A stretch of DNA of 64,000 bases from QHCE01 sp041743105. Its GTDB lineage: Bacteria > Actinomycetota > Actinomycetes > Mycobacteriales > QHCE01. Within the stretch, counting starts at the first letter, position 1; each line of letters begins with the position of its first letter. A program made the translations under genes and the position numbers. Below the pieces are notes generated by a model that had not been told where the DNA came from, ran no database searches, and saw only the letters and a program-made list of their open reading frames with translations. Below are positions 8,878 through 17,796 of this stretch, one piece after another. Where the stretch lies: contig JBGTNI010000015.1 in NCBI GenBank assembly GCA_041743105.1, forward strand, positions 1 through 64,000, read 5' to 3'.

Positions 8878-9207
8878 CTACTTCACACCAGTGAGAGGTG
8901 CCTCAAAAATCGACGTGACTTCCACTTTAGTGAGCGGCTGGCGGTGGCCCTGGCGCTTGTGGTAACCAGTCTTGTTCTTGAACTTGTGGATCCGAATCTT
9001 CGGACCTTTGGTGTGTTCCACCACGGTGCCAGTCACGGTGACCTTGGCCAACGCCGTGGCGTCGTGAGTGACGGTGCCATCGTTTACCAGCAGCAACGGC
9101 TGCAGGTCAACGGTCTCGCCAGGTTTGGCGGCGACTTTCTCCACCTCTAAGACGTCGCCGACGGCAGCCTTGTACTGGCGCCCCCCAGCCTTGACGATCG
9201 CGTACAT
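8878..9207 (-). CDS. rplU: 50S ribosomal protein bL21
   Basis: Large-subunit ribosomal protein L21, 109 aa. It begins MYAIVKAGGRQYKAAVGDVL and contains the signature near the C-terminus KIRIHKFKNKTGYHKRQGHR. A clear ribosome binding site (AAGGAGA) lies 9 nt upstream of the ATG. It is the first gene of rplU-rpmA(-obgE). A candidate -10 hexamer (TAAGAT, 9295-9300 on the minus strand) lies about 88 nt upstream. Confidence 0.98.
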   Translation of the reverse strand: MYAIVKAGGRQYKAAVGDVLEVEKVAAKPGETVDLQPLLLVNDGTVTHDATALAKVTVTGTVVEHTKGPKIRIHKFKNKTGYHKRQGHRQPLTKVEVTSIFEAPLTGVK

Positions 9208-9294
9208 CTACGCAGGTCTCCTTGCTTTTTAAGTCACTGCGATGTGATTAGTCGCATACTTCGCGCACCCGTGGCACGCGGCGCTCATACCGGC

Positions 9295-9300
9295 ATCTTA
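9295..9300 (-). promoter_or_regulatory. Candidate -10 element of the rplU operon
   Basis: On the minus strand TACCCTAAGAT contains a good SigA-type -10 hexamer (TAAGAT), about 88 nt upstream of rplU, giving a leader of about 80 nt. No convincing -35 is seen, which is common in actinobacteria. The same intergenic region also serves the divergent sugar kinase. Confidence 0.4.
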
Positions 9301-9411
9301 GGGTACGACAGCTGGCGCCGGCACACCTCACTGGGGTCGAGTGGGTGCAATGCGAGACGGTTACCCGACCCGCGCCCTACTAGCCAACCTGACCGGGAGG
9401 ATTAACACATA

Positions 9412-10554
9412 GTGCTTGCCATCAAGAAATCTGGCGACTTCGAGCTAGACGTTGTAGGGATAGGGGCACTCAACCTCGATTACGTGGCGCATTCTTCCCT
9501 GGTAGTCGATAGCACCGTGCCGGCTGAATCACTGATCATTATCGTATCGAAACTGCTTACCGAGTTGGACCCGCCGGTGGAATGGAATACCGAGCGTACG
9601 GTGAGCGAACAAGAGATGGAGCTTGCACTCAGCATGATGCCCGCTACAACAGCGGCAGCGCTGGGAGGATCGGCGTTCAATACGATCCATGCCCTCGGCG
9701 CCATGCAGCTGGGGCTGCGCCTTGGTTATGTGGGCATAGCTGGTCGAACACCGTCGGATGCGCCCTCATTTTTCCGCAAATTCGATGAACTTGGCGTCGA
9801 TCATTCTTTCGTTCATCGCATCGACTCTCGCTATTGCGGTATCTGCTTATCCATCATGGAGTGTGGCGAACCCACAATGCTCACCCACGCCGGAGCCAAC
9901 ATCGAAATGGCTCACTTTTTAGCCGTCAAGTTCGATGAGATTGTTACCTACTTGGCCAAAGCTCGCGTCGTCCACGTTACGTCGTTTCTCGATTCGCTGA
10001 CTCCCCAGCAGCTGTTGCGGACACTACGCGCGGTCAGAAAACGTAATCCGAAGACAATCATTAGCGTTGATCCGGGATACGGGTGGTGCACGGAGTTTAC
10101 GCCAGCGATAAAAGGGATTCTGAGATTAAGTGATTTTTTGTCGGTCAATGAGCTAGAACTACGCGAGCTGTCCAACAGCCGCCTTAGTCCAGTTAACGAT
10201 GATGAGCATGCGGCTCACTCGGTACTGCGGCATCTCATGAGTCCGAAAGGCGTGCTGCTCGCCAAGAATCCGAGCGGAGTGCGCTGCTATCGCTTTATAC
10301 GTGGCGAGATCAATATCGACCGGTATAGCCATGTTCCCTTGCGGGACAACGAGATCGTCGATGCAACCGGGGCTGGGGACGTTTTTATTGGCGGTCTACT
10401 TGCTGGCGTTTGGGCACACCAGCATCGTTTAGCTCCGGGGGCATTGCTCGGGATTCGTTTAGCGAAACTGCACCTTCAGTACCTTGGCGATCGTAGTCTG
10501 GAGCGCTTCGCCAGTATTACGCGCGAATTCATTGACTCCGCGCGGATTCAGTGA
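9412..10554 (+). CDS. PfkB-family carbohydrate kinase
   Basis: Ribokinase/PfkB-fold sugar or nucleoside kinase of 380 aa. It has the N-terminal substrate-side GG motif (LGGSAFNTIHALGAM) and the C-terminal anion-hole/catalytic signature VDATGAGDVFIGGLLAG, with the catalytic Asp in GAGD. The start is GTG at 9412 with GGGAGG 11 nt upstream. It is longer than usual (300-330 aa) because of an insert near residues 45-80. It is the only + strand gene between rplU and rne, ends 2 bp from the convergent rne, and looks more AT-rich than its neighbours, which suggests transfer into a conserved block. The substrate cannot be told from sequence. Confidence 0.85.
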   Translation: MLAIKKSGDFELDVVGIGALNLDYVAHSSLVVDSTVPAESLIIIVSKLLTELDPPVEWNTERTVSEQEMELALSMMPATTAAALGGSAFNTIHALGAMQLGLRLGYVGIAGRTPSDAPSFFRKFDELGVDHSFVHRIDSRYCGICLSIMECGEPTMLTHAGANIEMAHFLAVKFDEIVTYLAKARVVHVTSFLDSLTPQQLLRTLRAVRKRNPKTIISVDPGYGWCTEFTPAIKGILRLSDFLSVNELELRELSNSRLSPVNDDEHAAHSVLRHLMSPKGVLLAKNPSGVRCYRFIRGEINIDRYSHVPLRDNEIVDATGAGDVFIGGLLAGVWAHQHRLAPGALLGIRLAKLHLQYLGDRSLERFASITREFIDSARIQ

Positions 10555-10556
10555 GC

Positions 10557-12689
10557 TTATCGATCAACCGAACGTGGCGTGGCTGCCACTGCAACCGCGG
10601 TTACGCCGTCGGTTTCCGATCCATTGCGGACCCCCGGCGCTCCTTCGGCCCGCCGCGCCGAGCGGCGCGATCGACGCTGATGCTTGGGTTCGGCCTCGGA
10701 GCTGTCGCTGTGGTCACTGGAGTTAGAACGCACTGAGCCGGCCCGCCCCGAGCTGCCGCGACCTGAAGCGGCTCGCTCGGGCAGCGGCTCACTGTGCACC
10801 ACCACGCCGCGACCCTTGCAGTGCTCACAGGGCTCGCTATACGCCTCTAGGAGACCTTGGCTCAGCCGCTTGCGGGTCAGCTGCACTAGCCCCAGCGACG
10901 TCACCTCCGACACCTGATGCCGGGTCCGGTCTCGGCCCAAGCATTCGGTGAGCCGGCGCAGTACCAGGTCGCGGTTGGACTCCAACACCATGTCGATGAA
11001 GTCGATCACCACGATGCCACCGATGTCGCGCAGCCGCAGCTGTCGGACGGTTTCTTCGGCCGCCTCCAAGTTGTTGCGCGTGACAGTCTCTTCGAGGTTG
11101 CCGCCCTGACCAGTGAACTTTCCGGTGTTGACGTCCACAACGGTCATCGCTTCGGTTCGGTCGATGACCAGCGAACCACCACTAGGGAGCCAAACTTTAC
11201 GTTCTAGTGCCTTGGCCAGCTGCTCGTCGATACGGAGTTCGGCGAAGAGGTCTGCGTCCGCGGGATAGTGGGTGAGACGGTCGGCGAGGTCAGGAGAGAC
11301 GTGGGAGACGTACTGCTCGACCAGTTCCCAGCTATCAAGTGCCGAGTCGTCGCCCTGCACGAGGAGTTTCGTGAAGTCTTCGTTGAAGATATCGCGGATG
11401 ACGCGGATGACCAGATCGGGCTCTTCGTACAGCTGGGTGGGAGCGCTGGACTTGGCCGCCTTGGCGTTGATGGTCTCCCATTGCGCGGCCAACCTGGCAA
11501 CATCGCGCGACAGTTCAGTCTCACTCGCACCTTCTGCCGCGGTCCGAATGATGACTCCCGCTTCGGGGGGGACGACTTCTTTCAAAATGTCTTTGAGACG
11601 GCGGCGTTCGGTGTCTGGCAGCTTGCGGCTGATACCGGTCATCTCGCCACCGGGCACATACACTAAAAAGCGGCCCGGCAGGCTGATCTGGCTGGTTAGC
11701 CGGGCACCCTTATGTCCTATCGGGTCCTTGGTGACCTGCACCATCACGCTGTCACCGGGCTTGAGCGCCTGCTCGATCTTACGAGGCTTGCCCTCCATGG
11801 AGGCGGAGTCCCAGTTCACTTCGCCGGCATAGAGGATGGCGTTACGGCCCTTGCCGATGTCGACAAACGCGGCCTCCATGCTAGGGAGCACATTCTGCAC
11901 CTTGCCCAGGTATACCCCACCGATCATCGACGATGAAGATGCCCGGGTGACGTAATGCTCAACGAGCACGTCATCTTCAAGCACGGCGACCTGCGTGAGG
12001 TCCTTTCGCTGGCGCACCGCCATGACCCGTTCCACCGATTCGCGACGGGCCAGGAACTCCGCCTCGGTGACCACTGGTGCGCGCCGGCGATTTTCCCGAC
12101 CGTCGCGGCGACGCTGCCGTTTAGCTTCCAACCGAGCAGAACCCCGGACACCTTGTACTTCGTCGTCGCGGGAAGTTTCGGGCGCCCCGTTATCTAAGGT
12201 GTCCAATCCTCCCGAGCCCGAACCCCGGCTCCGTCGCCTACGACGGCGTCGCGTCGTGGTGACTAGATCGGAGGAGTCGCTGGCGGAAGTCTCAGACCTG
12301 TCGGCGGAACCATCGGCAGCCTCGTCGTTATCCGATTCCTGATCCAAGGCGTCACTGCCGTCGTCGGAATCGGTACGGCCACGACCACGGCCTCGGCGAC
12401 CTCGCCGGCGGCGGCGGCGCTCGGCTTCATCGACAGAATCGTCGTCGTTGGCGGGTTGAGTGGATCCGTCATCGGAGCGCAAGCTATTTCTGCTGCCGCG
12501 CGCTGGCCGATCCTCGGTCGCAGTACGCGGGGTCGGTAGCTCCGGCGGCTGTAGCTCATGAGGTGGCGGCGCAACGAACATCAGGCTCGCGGCTGGGCGG
12601 GCAGCCGAGCCTGCGCCTGGGTGCGGCGCCGCCAAGGGCTTTGGGGCTGATGGGTGGTCTGGGGCGGTGGGTGGCTCAGAAGTGAGCAT
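10557..12689 (-). CDS. rne: Ribonuclease E/G
   Basis: Endoribonuclease of the RNase E/G family, central to mRNA decay and rRNA processing. From the ATG at 12689 (GGGAG about 9 nt upstream) the product is 710 aa. A longer GTG start at 12746 has no ribosome binding site. A disordered N-terminal part rich in Arg, Asp and Glu precedes an S1 RNA-binding domain (GVYLGKVQNVLPSMEAAFVD). The catalytic DNase-I-like subdomain has metal ligands in TVVDVNTGKF and IDFIDMV, and the zinc-link cysteines are in CEHCKGRG. The C-terminal arm is short and basic, so the protein is smaller than many actinobacterial RNase E proteins. About 250 bp of leader lies upstream. Confidence 0.93.
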   Translation of the reverse strand: MLTSEPPTAPDHPSAPKPLAAPHPGAGSAARPAASLMFVAPPPHELQPPELPTPRTATEDRPARGSRNSLRSDDGSTQPANDDDSVDEAERRRRRRGRRGRGRGRTDSDDGSDALDQESDNDEAADGSADRSETSASDSSDLVTTTRRRRRRRSRGSGSGGLDTLDNGAPETSRDDEVQGVRGSARLEAKRQRRRDGRENRRRAPVVTEAEFLARRESVERVMAVRQRKDLTQVAVLEDDVLVEHYVTRASSSSMIGGVYLGKVQNVLPSMEAAFVDIGKGRNAILYAGEVNWDSASMEGKPRKIEQALKPGDSVMVQVTKDPIGHKGARLTSQISLPGRFLVYVPGGEMTGISRKLPDTERRRLKDILKEVVPPEAGVIIRTAAEGASETELSRDVARLAAQWETINAKAAKSSAPTQLYEEPDLVIRVIRDIFNEDFTKLLVQGDDSALDSWELVEQYVSHVSPDLADRLTHYPADADLFAELRIDEQLAKALERKVWLPSGGSLVIDRTEAMTVVDVNTGKFTGQGGNLEETVTRNNLEAAEETVRQLRLRDIGGIVVIDFIDMVLESNRDLVLRRLTECLGRDRTRHQVSEVTSLGLVQLTRKRLSQGLLEAYSEPCEHCKGRGVVVHSEPLPERAASGRGSSGRAGSVRSNSSDHSDSSEAEPKHQRRSRRSARRAEGAPGVRNGSETDGVTAVAVAATPRSVDR

Positions 12690-12940
12690 CCGGGGTATCT
12701 CCCGTTCAGTTCCCGGGCGCACGCGCAAATCCACGTGCAGCCGCACAGGAACATATAGTCTGGCGGAACTGATTTAGCGCCGATGGCGGCGCAAAAACTT
12801 CGCGTTGGCGCCAGCACTCTCTTTGCTGCAAGTACCGCGTTGCCACGGCTTGGAAGCCTGACCGTGTCGGTCGGCAGCCCACAGCTCGATGGGTAACGCT
12901 GCGCACAACTTCTTTCGAGTATGGCACACCCCGTACCCTC

Positions 12941-12973
12941 ACGCCCCGGCGACACAGCCCGCGTGTCGCCGGG
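12941..12973 (-). terminator. 13-bp perfect hairpin downstream of the ileS unit
   Basis: GCCCCGGCGACAC pairs perfectly with GTGTCGCCGGGGC across a 7-nt loop. There is no U-tract, as is frequent in high-GC actinobacteria. It lies about 90 bp after the last gene of the ileS unit and before the rne leader, so it probably ends that transcript. The rest of the 373-bp gap 12690-13062 holds only the presumed rne promoter and leader. Confidence 0.7.
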
Positions 12974-13062
12974 GCTTGTCACGAGCTGGACGCAAGCACA
13001 AGTTTGAGCCAAAAAACGGCGAATTGTCGAGTTCGTGGACAGCTTTTCTCAGCGGTAGGACG

Positions 13063-13446
13063 TCACGAATCCAGCGGAGGGCGCTGCTGCCGATTCTGCT
13101 GACGTGCCAGAAACGGTGTTTCACGCAGCCGCTCGGCCTCGCGTTCCTCAGACGTGAGCTGGCACTGCTGGGTGGCCTTCCGTTCGGCGCGCTCGGCGAG
13201 CCGGTCGGCGGTCAGCATCAGCAGTGTCGCCGCCAAAAATGTCACCATCGCAACGATCACCAGAACCATCAGAACGAACGTGCTTGGCAGCTCTTTGGGA
13301 TCACCGGCCATGGCTTTGAGCACCGTGATCGCGACCGCCGTGCCTGCTGCCGCAGCGGCGACTAGGCGCAGTAGCCGGCATAGGATGCGCAACGCCGTGA
13401 CCGCCGCGGATCCGCGTGGTCGATCGCTACGAATACTCACCTTCAC
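13063..13446 (-). CDS. Small two-helix membrane protein
   Basis: A 127-aa product with a basic N-terminus and two predicted transmembrane helices (about residues 21-46, ILCRLLRLVAAAAAGTAVAI; and 58-82, FVLMVLVIVAMVTFLAATLL). A charged, Glu/Arg-rich cytoplasmic tail may be helical. The GTG start overlaps the stop of the upstream gene by 4 bp (GTGA), which supports both the start and co-expression with the ileS unit. Family not recognised. Confidence 0.75.
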   Translation of the reverse strand: MKVSIRSDRPRGSAAVTALRILCRLLRLVAAAAAGTAVAITVLKAMAGDPKELPSTFVLMVLVIVAMVTFLAATLLMLTADRLAERAERKATQQCQLTSEEREAERLRETPFLARQQNRQQRPPLDS

Positions 13447-14045
13447 CGTCCTAGGGCTGTCTGGATCGCTGCGGATGAGGAGGTTACTCGACGGCTTGCT
13501 AACGGTGGCTTACTACTGAGCGGGACATTGCTACGCCAACAGTACAGAGCGGTGTCGGCTCCCCTGCCAGCTTGCACGGCAGAGGCAAGCTGACGCAACC
13601 GATCGGTGAACCCCAATAATTCCTCAGCGACGGTGTGTTCCGAAAGTCCACCGCTGCGACACCACAGTGCGACAACGTCATCCCATTCGATCTCCGGGTC
13701 ACCGTCGGCACCTTGCAAGGCAAATACCGCACGTGCGCTCACCCGCGCCATTGCCAGAGGTTCGCCTGGATCGGCGTCCACTGGAGTAGCAACTACTGGA
13801 CCTTTTCCGGTCGGCTCGCCACCCAAAATAGCCACGAGGCGAGAAAGTTCGGTCACCGGATCGTGGTCGATGAAAGCACCCTTCAGGGTGAGCACCGAAG
13901 CAGCGCCTAGCTGCGCCACTAGGTCTTCGGGGGTAGTAACGCCGATCGACTGCGCCATCCGGGCCACGCAATAACCGCCGGGTATTCGAGCACCCGGCAG
14001 TAGGTGCTGTTCTGCTGCCGCCATGAACGGCTTATCACCAGCCAC
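13443..14045 (-). CDS. Conserved hypothetical protein downstream of ileS
   Basis: A protein of about 200 aa. It begins soon after the ileS stop, most plausibly at GTG 14045; GTG 14066 and ATG 14024 are alternatives. Recognisable runs include HLLPGARIPGGYCVARM, GAFIDHDPVTELSRLVAIL and EIEWDDVVALWCRSGG. These acidic and aromatic segments read like a soluble globular protein, and the last ~30 residues are basic and probably disordered. I do not recognise a named family. Tight packing (3 bp after ileS, GTGA overlap with the next gene) shows it is translated as part of this unit. Confidence 0.72.
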   Translation of the reverse strand: MAGDKPFMAAAEQHLLPGARIPGGYCVARMAQSIGVTTPEDLVAQLGAASVLTLKGAFIDHDPVTELSRLVAILGGEPTGKGPVVATPVDADPGEPLAMARVSARAVFALQGADGDPEIEWDDVVALWCRSGGLSEHTVAEELLGFTDRLRQLASAVQAGRGADTALYCWRSNVPLSSKPPLASRRVTSSSAAIQTALGR

Positions 14046-14047
14046 CT

Positions 14048-17000
14048 TTAAGCCTTGGCCAGCCACACGCGCAACCCGAGTTCATCGGCGGTGTGCTGTG
14101 GTTGCGGATTGGCCGTCACCAAGTCGGTCGGCGGCTGCGATGAGAGCTCCACGGCGAGAACGGCCTGGGAGATGAGCTCGGAATGCTCGGCGACAGCCTG
14201 TGCCGTCTCCCCGTCAGCTTCCCACCACAGTCGGATGCGATCGGTGATCTGCAGGCCGAGATTCTTACGTTCTTCCTGAATCAACCGGACGACTTCGCGT
14301 GCGATACCGGCACGCCGTAACTGCGGGGTCACCTCGGTATCGAGCGCCACTGTGACGCCGTGCTCGCTCACCACCGTCCAGCCGGTACGGGGTGTTTCGG
14401 TGATGAGCACCTCGTCCGGCGCTATGGTCACGACCTCACCGTCGACGTCTAAAGCCAGCTTGCCGGTCTCGCGCAGTGTCGTAGCCGCGGCTGCGGCTCC
14501 GTCACCAACCTCGGCGCCCGCAATCGCTGCCGCTACCTGCTGGGTCCGCGAACCGAATCGCCGGCCCAACTGACGGAAGTTGGGTTTGAGGGTCACGTCG
14601 ATGAGCTCGCCTGCCTGTGCCAGGGGCGCGAGTGCGGTGACGTTGAGTTCTTCGAGCACGTGAGCGCGTAGCTCATCGCCGTAAGAGGTCGAGTCGAGCC
14701 GCTCCCAGCCGTCACCGGCCACCATCGCGCGCGCAAGCGGCTGGCGGGTTCGGATCTTGGCCGCGGTGCGCGCAGCGCGGCCTGCCTCGACCACGTGACG
14801 CACCAGCGCCATCTGCGAGCGCAGTTGCTCGTCACCGGGCCGGGGGGCGTAATCACTCCGCGCCGGCCAGGCAGCAAAGTGCACTGACTCGGGTGCTTGG
14901 GCATCGACGGGGCGGACGACGGCCTGCCACACGCGCTCGGTGATGAACGGTACGAACGGGGCCAGCAAGCGAGTTAGCACATCTAGGCATTCGTGCAATG
15001 TGGCCAGGCACGCTGGCTCGGCGGACCAAAACCGGTTGCGAGAGCGCCGCACGTACCAGTTGGAGAGCGCGTCGATGAACTGGCTCAGCCGTCGGCCCGC
15101 GCCGGCGGTGTCGTAGGTCTCCAACGCAACGCTCACGTCAGCGGCAGTGGCCCGCAGTTCGGCCAGCAGCCACCGGTCAAGCAACGGTCGCCGATCGGGT
15201 TCGGGTGTACCTGCCGGACTCCGAGCGTTACCCCACGTGGTGGTCGCGGCATACAGCGTGAAAAAGGAGGCGGTATGCCAATACGTCACCAGCGTCTTAC
15301 GCGCCGTTTCGGAAAGCGCGTTGTGGCCGAGGCGTCTAGCCGCCCACGGCGAACCTGAGCAGAGCATGAACCAGCGCAACACGTCGGCGCCGTGCTGCGC
15401 CATCAATGGCATGGGCTCCACGACGTTGCCCAGATGCTTACTCATCTTGCGGCCGTCTTCGGCCAGGATGTGGCCGAGGCAGACTACGTTCTCGTACGAG
15501 GAACGACCGAATACCGCAGTGCCCACCGCCATCAGCGAATAGAACCAGCCGCGAGTCTGGTCGATGGCCTCGCAGATGTACTGGGCCGGGTAGGCGCGCT
15601 CGAAGGCTTCGACGCTGCCCGGCACGTGCGGGTAACCCCACTGCGCGAACGGCATAGCGCCAGAGTCGTACCAGGCATCGATCACCTCGCGTATCCGCCG
15701 CGCGGTACCCGACCGCTTGGTAGCGAGCTGTCCAGGATCAGACTGCTCGGCCTCGCAGTGCCGGCAGTCGAAGGTGATCTCGTCGACATACGGGCGGTGC
15801 GGGTCGAGCGCGCTTAGGTCCTTGCCGGCCAGCGTACCGAGCTCGGCGCGGGAACCCACCACGGTGAGGTGCTCGTTCTCGCAACGCCAGATGGGCAACG
15901 GGGTCCCCCAGTAGCGCTCGCGCGAAACCGCCCAATCGACGTTGTTGTTCAGCCAATCGCCGTAACGCCCGTGTTTGACTCGCTCGGGGTACCAGTTGGT
16001 GCGCTCGTTTTCGGCCAAGAGCGCGTCCTTGAGCCCGGTGGTGCGGATGTACCAAGCCTGCTGCGCGTAGTACATCAACGGCGTGTGGCAACGCCAGCAG
16101 TGCGGGTAGGAGTGCTGGTAGTCCTCGGCGCGAAACAACAGATTGCGTTCGATCAGGTCGGCGAGGATGGGCTGGTCGGCATCCTTGAAGAAGAGCCCCC
16201 CGACGAGGGGCAGTTGTGGCTCGAACGTGCCATCGCTGCGGATCGGGTTGACCACCGGTAGGCCGTACTCCCGACCAATGGCGAAGTCATCGGTACCGTA
16301 AGCCGGGTCCATGTGCACTAGGCCGGTCCCGTCTTCGGTGCTGACGACGCCAGAGAGCACCACAAAGTGAGAATCGCAGATGTCGACCCAGTCGAAAGGT
16401 CGCAGGTACCTGACGCGCTCTAATTCGCGACCCGTCGCCCGCTCGACGACCTGCCAACCCTCGCCGAGGGCTTTGACTACCAGTGGCTGCGCTACAACCA
16501 CCGGACGTTCACCGTCCCGCGCGGCCAACACGTAGGTGACGTCAGGGTGTACGGCGACCATCGTGTTGGCTACCAACGTCCAGGGGGTGGTGGTCCAGAC
16601 CAGCAGATCGGCCTGCCCGGCCCAGCGACCGCTGGCGATGGGGAATCGGACGTACACCGACGGGTCGGTGACGTCTTCGTAGCCTTGTGCCACTTCGTGG
16701 TCGGAGAGGCCCGTGCCGCAGCGCGGACAGTAGGGCGCCACCCGGTAATCCTGGCTAAGCAGACCGGCGCCGAAGATCTGCTTGAGCGACCACCACACGC
16801 TGTCGACGTACTCCGGCGACATGGTCTGGTAAGCGTTCTCCAGATCCACCCAGTACCCCATCCGGGTGGTCATCGCGACGAACTCATCGACGTGGCTCTG
16901 CACCGATACTCGGCAGCGCTCATTGAACTCGGCAATGCCGTATCGCTCGATATCAACCTTCCCGGAGAAACCGAGCTCTTTCTCGACCGCGATCTCCACC

Positions 17001-17347
17001 GGCAGGCCATGGCAGTCCCACCCCGCTTTGCGGGGCACGTAGTAGCCCTGCATTGTCTTGAGCCGCGGGAAGATGTCTTTGAAAGCGCGCGCCTCGACGT
17101 GATGGGTGCCCGGCTTTCCGTTGGCCGTAGGTGGACCTTCGTAGAACGTCCACCGGGGGCGGTGGCGGGAGGCCTCCACGCTGCGGTTGAACACGTCGCG
17201 GCGGTTCCAAAAGGCGAGAATCTCATCGTCGAGGGCTGGCAAATCGACATGCGGGGTAAGTGCGGAAAAGGGCGACGGCGACTCTAGCGGCGGGGAAGTC
17301 TGTGACGACTGCGAGGTCTGCTCATTGCGCTCTAATTCCTGGCTCAT
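14048..17347 (-). CDS. ileS: Isoleucyl-tRNA synthetase
   Basis: Charges tRNA-Ile. The 1,099-aa class I synthetase has the HIGH-equivalent signature in PPTANGKPGTHHVEAR near residue 75 and the KMSKS-equivalent KMSKHLGNV near residue 632, with the editing CP1 domain between. Length and the KMSKH form fit the long eukaryote-like type 2 IleS found in many actinobacteria, a type often associated with mupirocin resistance. That is family knowledge, not shown here. The start ATG has AGGAG 7 nt upstream, which is the element controlled by the upstream T-box. In M. tuberculosis ileS is elsewhere, so its place between rne and ndk is a rearrangement. Confidence 0.97.
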   Translation of the reverse strand: MSQELERNEQTSQSSQTSPPLESPSPFSALTPHVDLPALDDEILAFWNRRDVFNRSVEASRHRPRWTFYEGPPTANGKPGTHHVEARAFKDIFPRLKTMQGYYVPRKAGWDCHGLPVEIAVEKELGFSGKVDIERYGIAEFNERCRVSVQSHVDEFVAMTTRMGYWVDLENAYQTMSPEYVDSVWWSLKQIFGAGLLSQDYRVAPYCPRCGTGLSDHEVAQGYEDVTDPSVYVRFPIASGRWAGQADLLVWTTTPWTLVANTMVAVHPDVTYVLAARDGERPVVVAQPLVVKALGEGWQVVERATGRELERVRYLRPFDWVDICDSHFVVLSGVVSTEDGTGLVHMDPAYGTDDFAIGREYGLPVVNPIRSDGTFEPQLPLVGGLFFKDADQPILADLIERNLLFRAEDYQHSYPHCWRCHTPLMYYAQQAWYIRTTGLKDALLAENERTNWYPERVKHGRYGDWLNNNVDWAVSRERYWGTPLPIWRCENEHLTVVGSRAELGTLAGKDLSALDPHRPYVDEITFDCRHCEAEQSDPGQLATKRSGTARRIREVIDAWYDSGAMPFAQWGYPHVPGSVEAFERAYPAQYICEAIDQTRGWFYSLMAVGTAVFGRSSYENVVCLGHILAEDGRKMSKHLGNVVEPMPLMAQHGADVLRWFMLCSGSPWAARRLGHNALSETARKTLVTYWHTASFFTLYAATTTWGNARSPAGTPEPDRRPLLDRWLLAELRATAADVSVALETYDTAGAGRRLSQFIDALSNWYVRRSRNRFWSAEPACLATLHECLDVLTRLLAPFVPFITERVWQAVVRPVDAQAPESVHFAAWPARSDYAPRPGDEQLRSQMALVRHVVEAGRAARTAAKIRTRQPLARAMVAGDGWERLDSTSYGDELRAHVLEELNVTALAPLAQAGELIDVTLKPNFRQLGRRFGSRTQQVAAAIAGAEVGDGAAAAATTLRETGKLALDVDGEVVTIAPDEVLITETPRTGWTVVSEHGVTVALDTEVTPQLRRAGIAREVVRLIQEERKNLGLQITDRIRLWWEADGETAQAVAEHSELISQAVLAVELSSQPPTDLVTANPQPQHTADELGLRVWLAKA

Positions 17348-17399
17348 TCGGGGCTCCTAAAGGTACATGCGTAACTACTGAGCTGATCGTTGCTAAGCC

Positions 17400-17640
17400 C
17401 AGCGATTAGTAACACGTACGAGGACGAACTCCACTGTGCGAGTCCGCGGTACCACCCCGCTTGGTCACAACCTCACGCATAGGAGCGCATGACGTGGCCC
17501 ACTCTATGTACAGGCTGTGACGGGCCATCCCGTTCGGTTCTACTAGGACACCGTTCCCGAAGGGAACAGCGACCGTTCTTCCGAAAGCTCCCCGGTGATT
17601 GCCGGATCGTCGCCGTTGCTGCGCCGCAGTTTCCGCACGC
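17400..17640 (-). promoter_or_regulatory. T-box riboswitch controlling ileS
   Basis: The leader of ileS contains the canonical T-box antisequestrator GGGTGGTACCGCGGA (minus strand, 17443-17458). Upstream is the stem I region with GATCCGGCAATCACCGG followed by GGAGC. The sequence around the specifier contains ATC, an isoleucine codon. No intrinsic terminator with a U-tract lies between the T-box and the ATG, so control is probably translational, through sequestration of the AGGAG site, as described for actinobacterial ileS. Binding of uncharged tRNA-Ile would free the ribosome binding site. Outer boundaries are approximate. The rest of the gap (17641-17796) shows nothing recognisable. Confidence 0.9.
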
Positions 17641-17796
17641 GTTGTTAGCTTAGCGTGGTCGCGCTTCGCCGTCCGTCCGGGTTTACCCACATTTCGCGGC
17701 AGCCTAGCGAGATCACGGTGACCGTACCGACCATCGCAGCCATCGACGACACGCAGCGCTACTCGGAGTGCTCGAAGATGCTGATCACCACCTGCT

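Noticed and set aside
16547..17287. 246-aa + strand ORF within ileS
   Set aside because: Shadow of ileS; no independent support.
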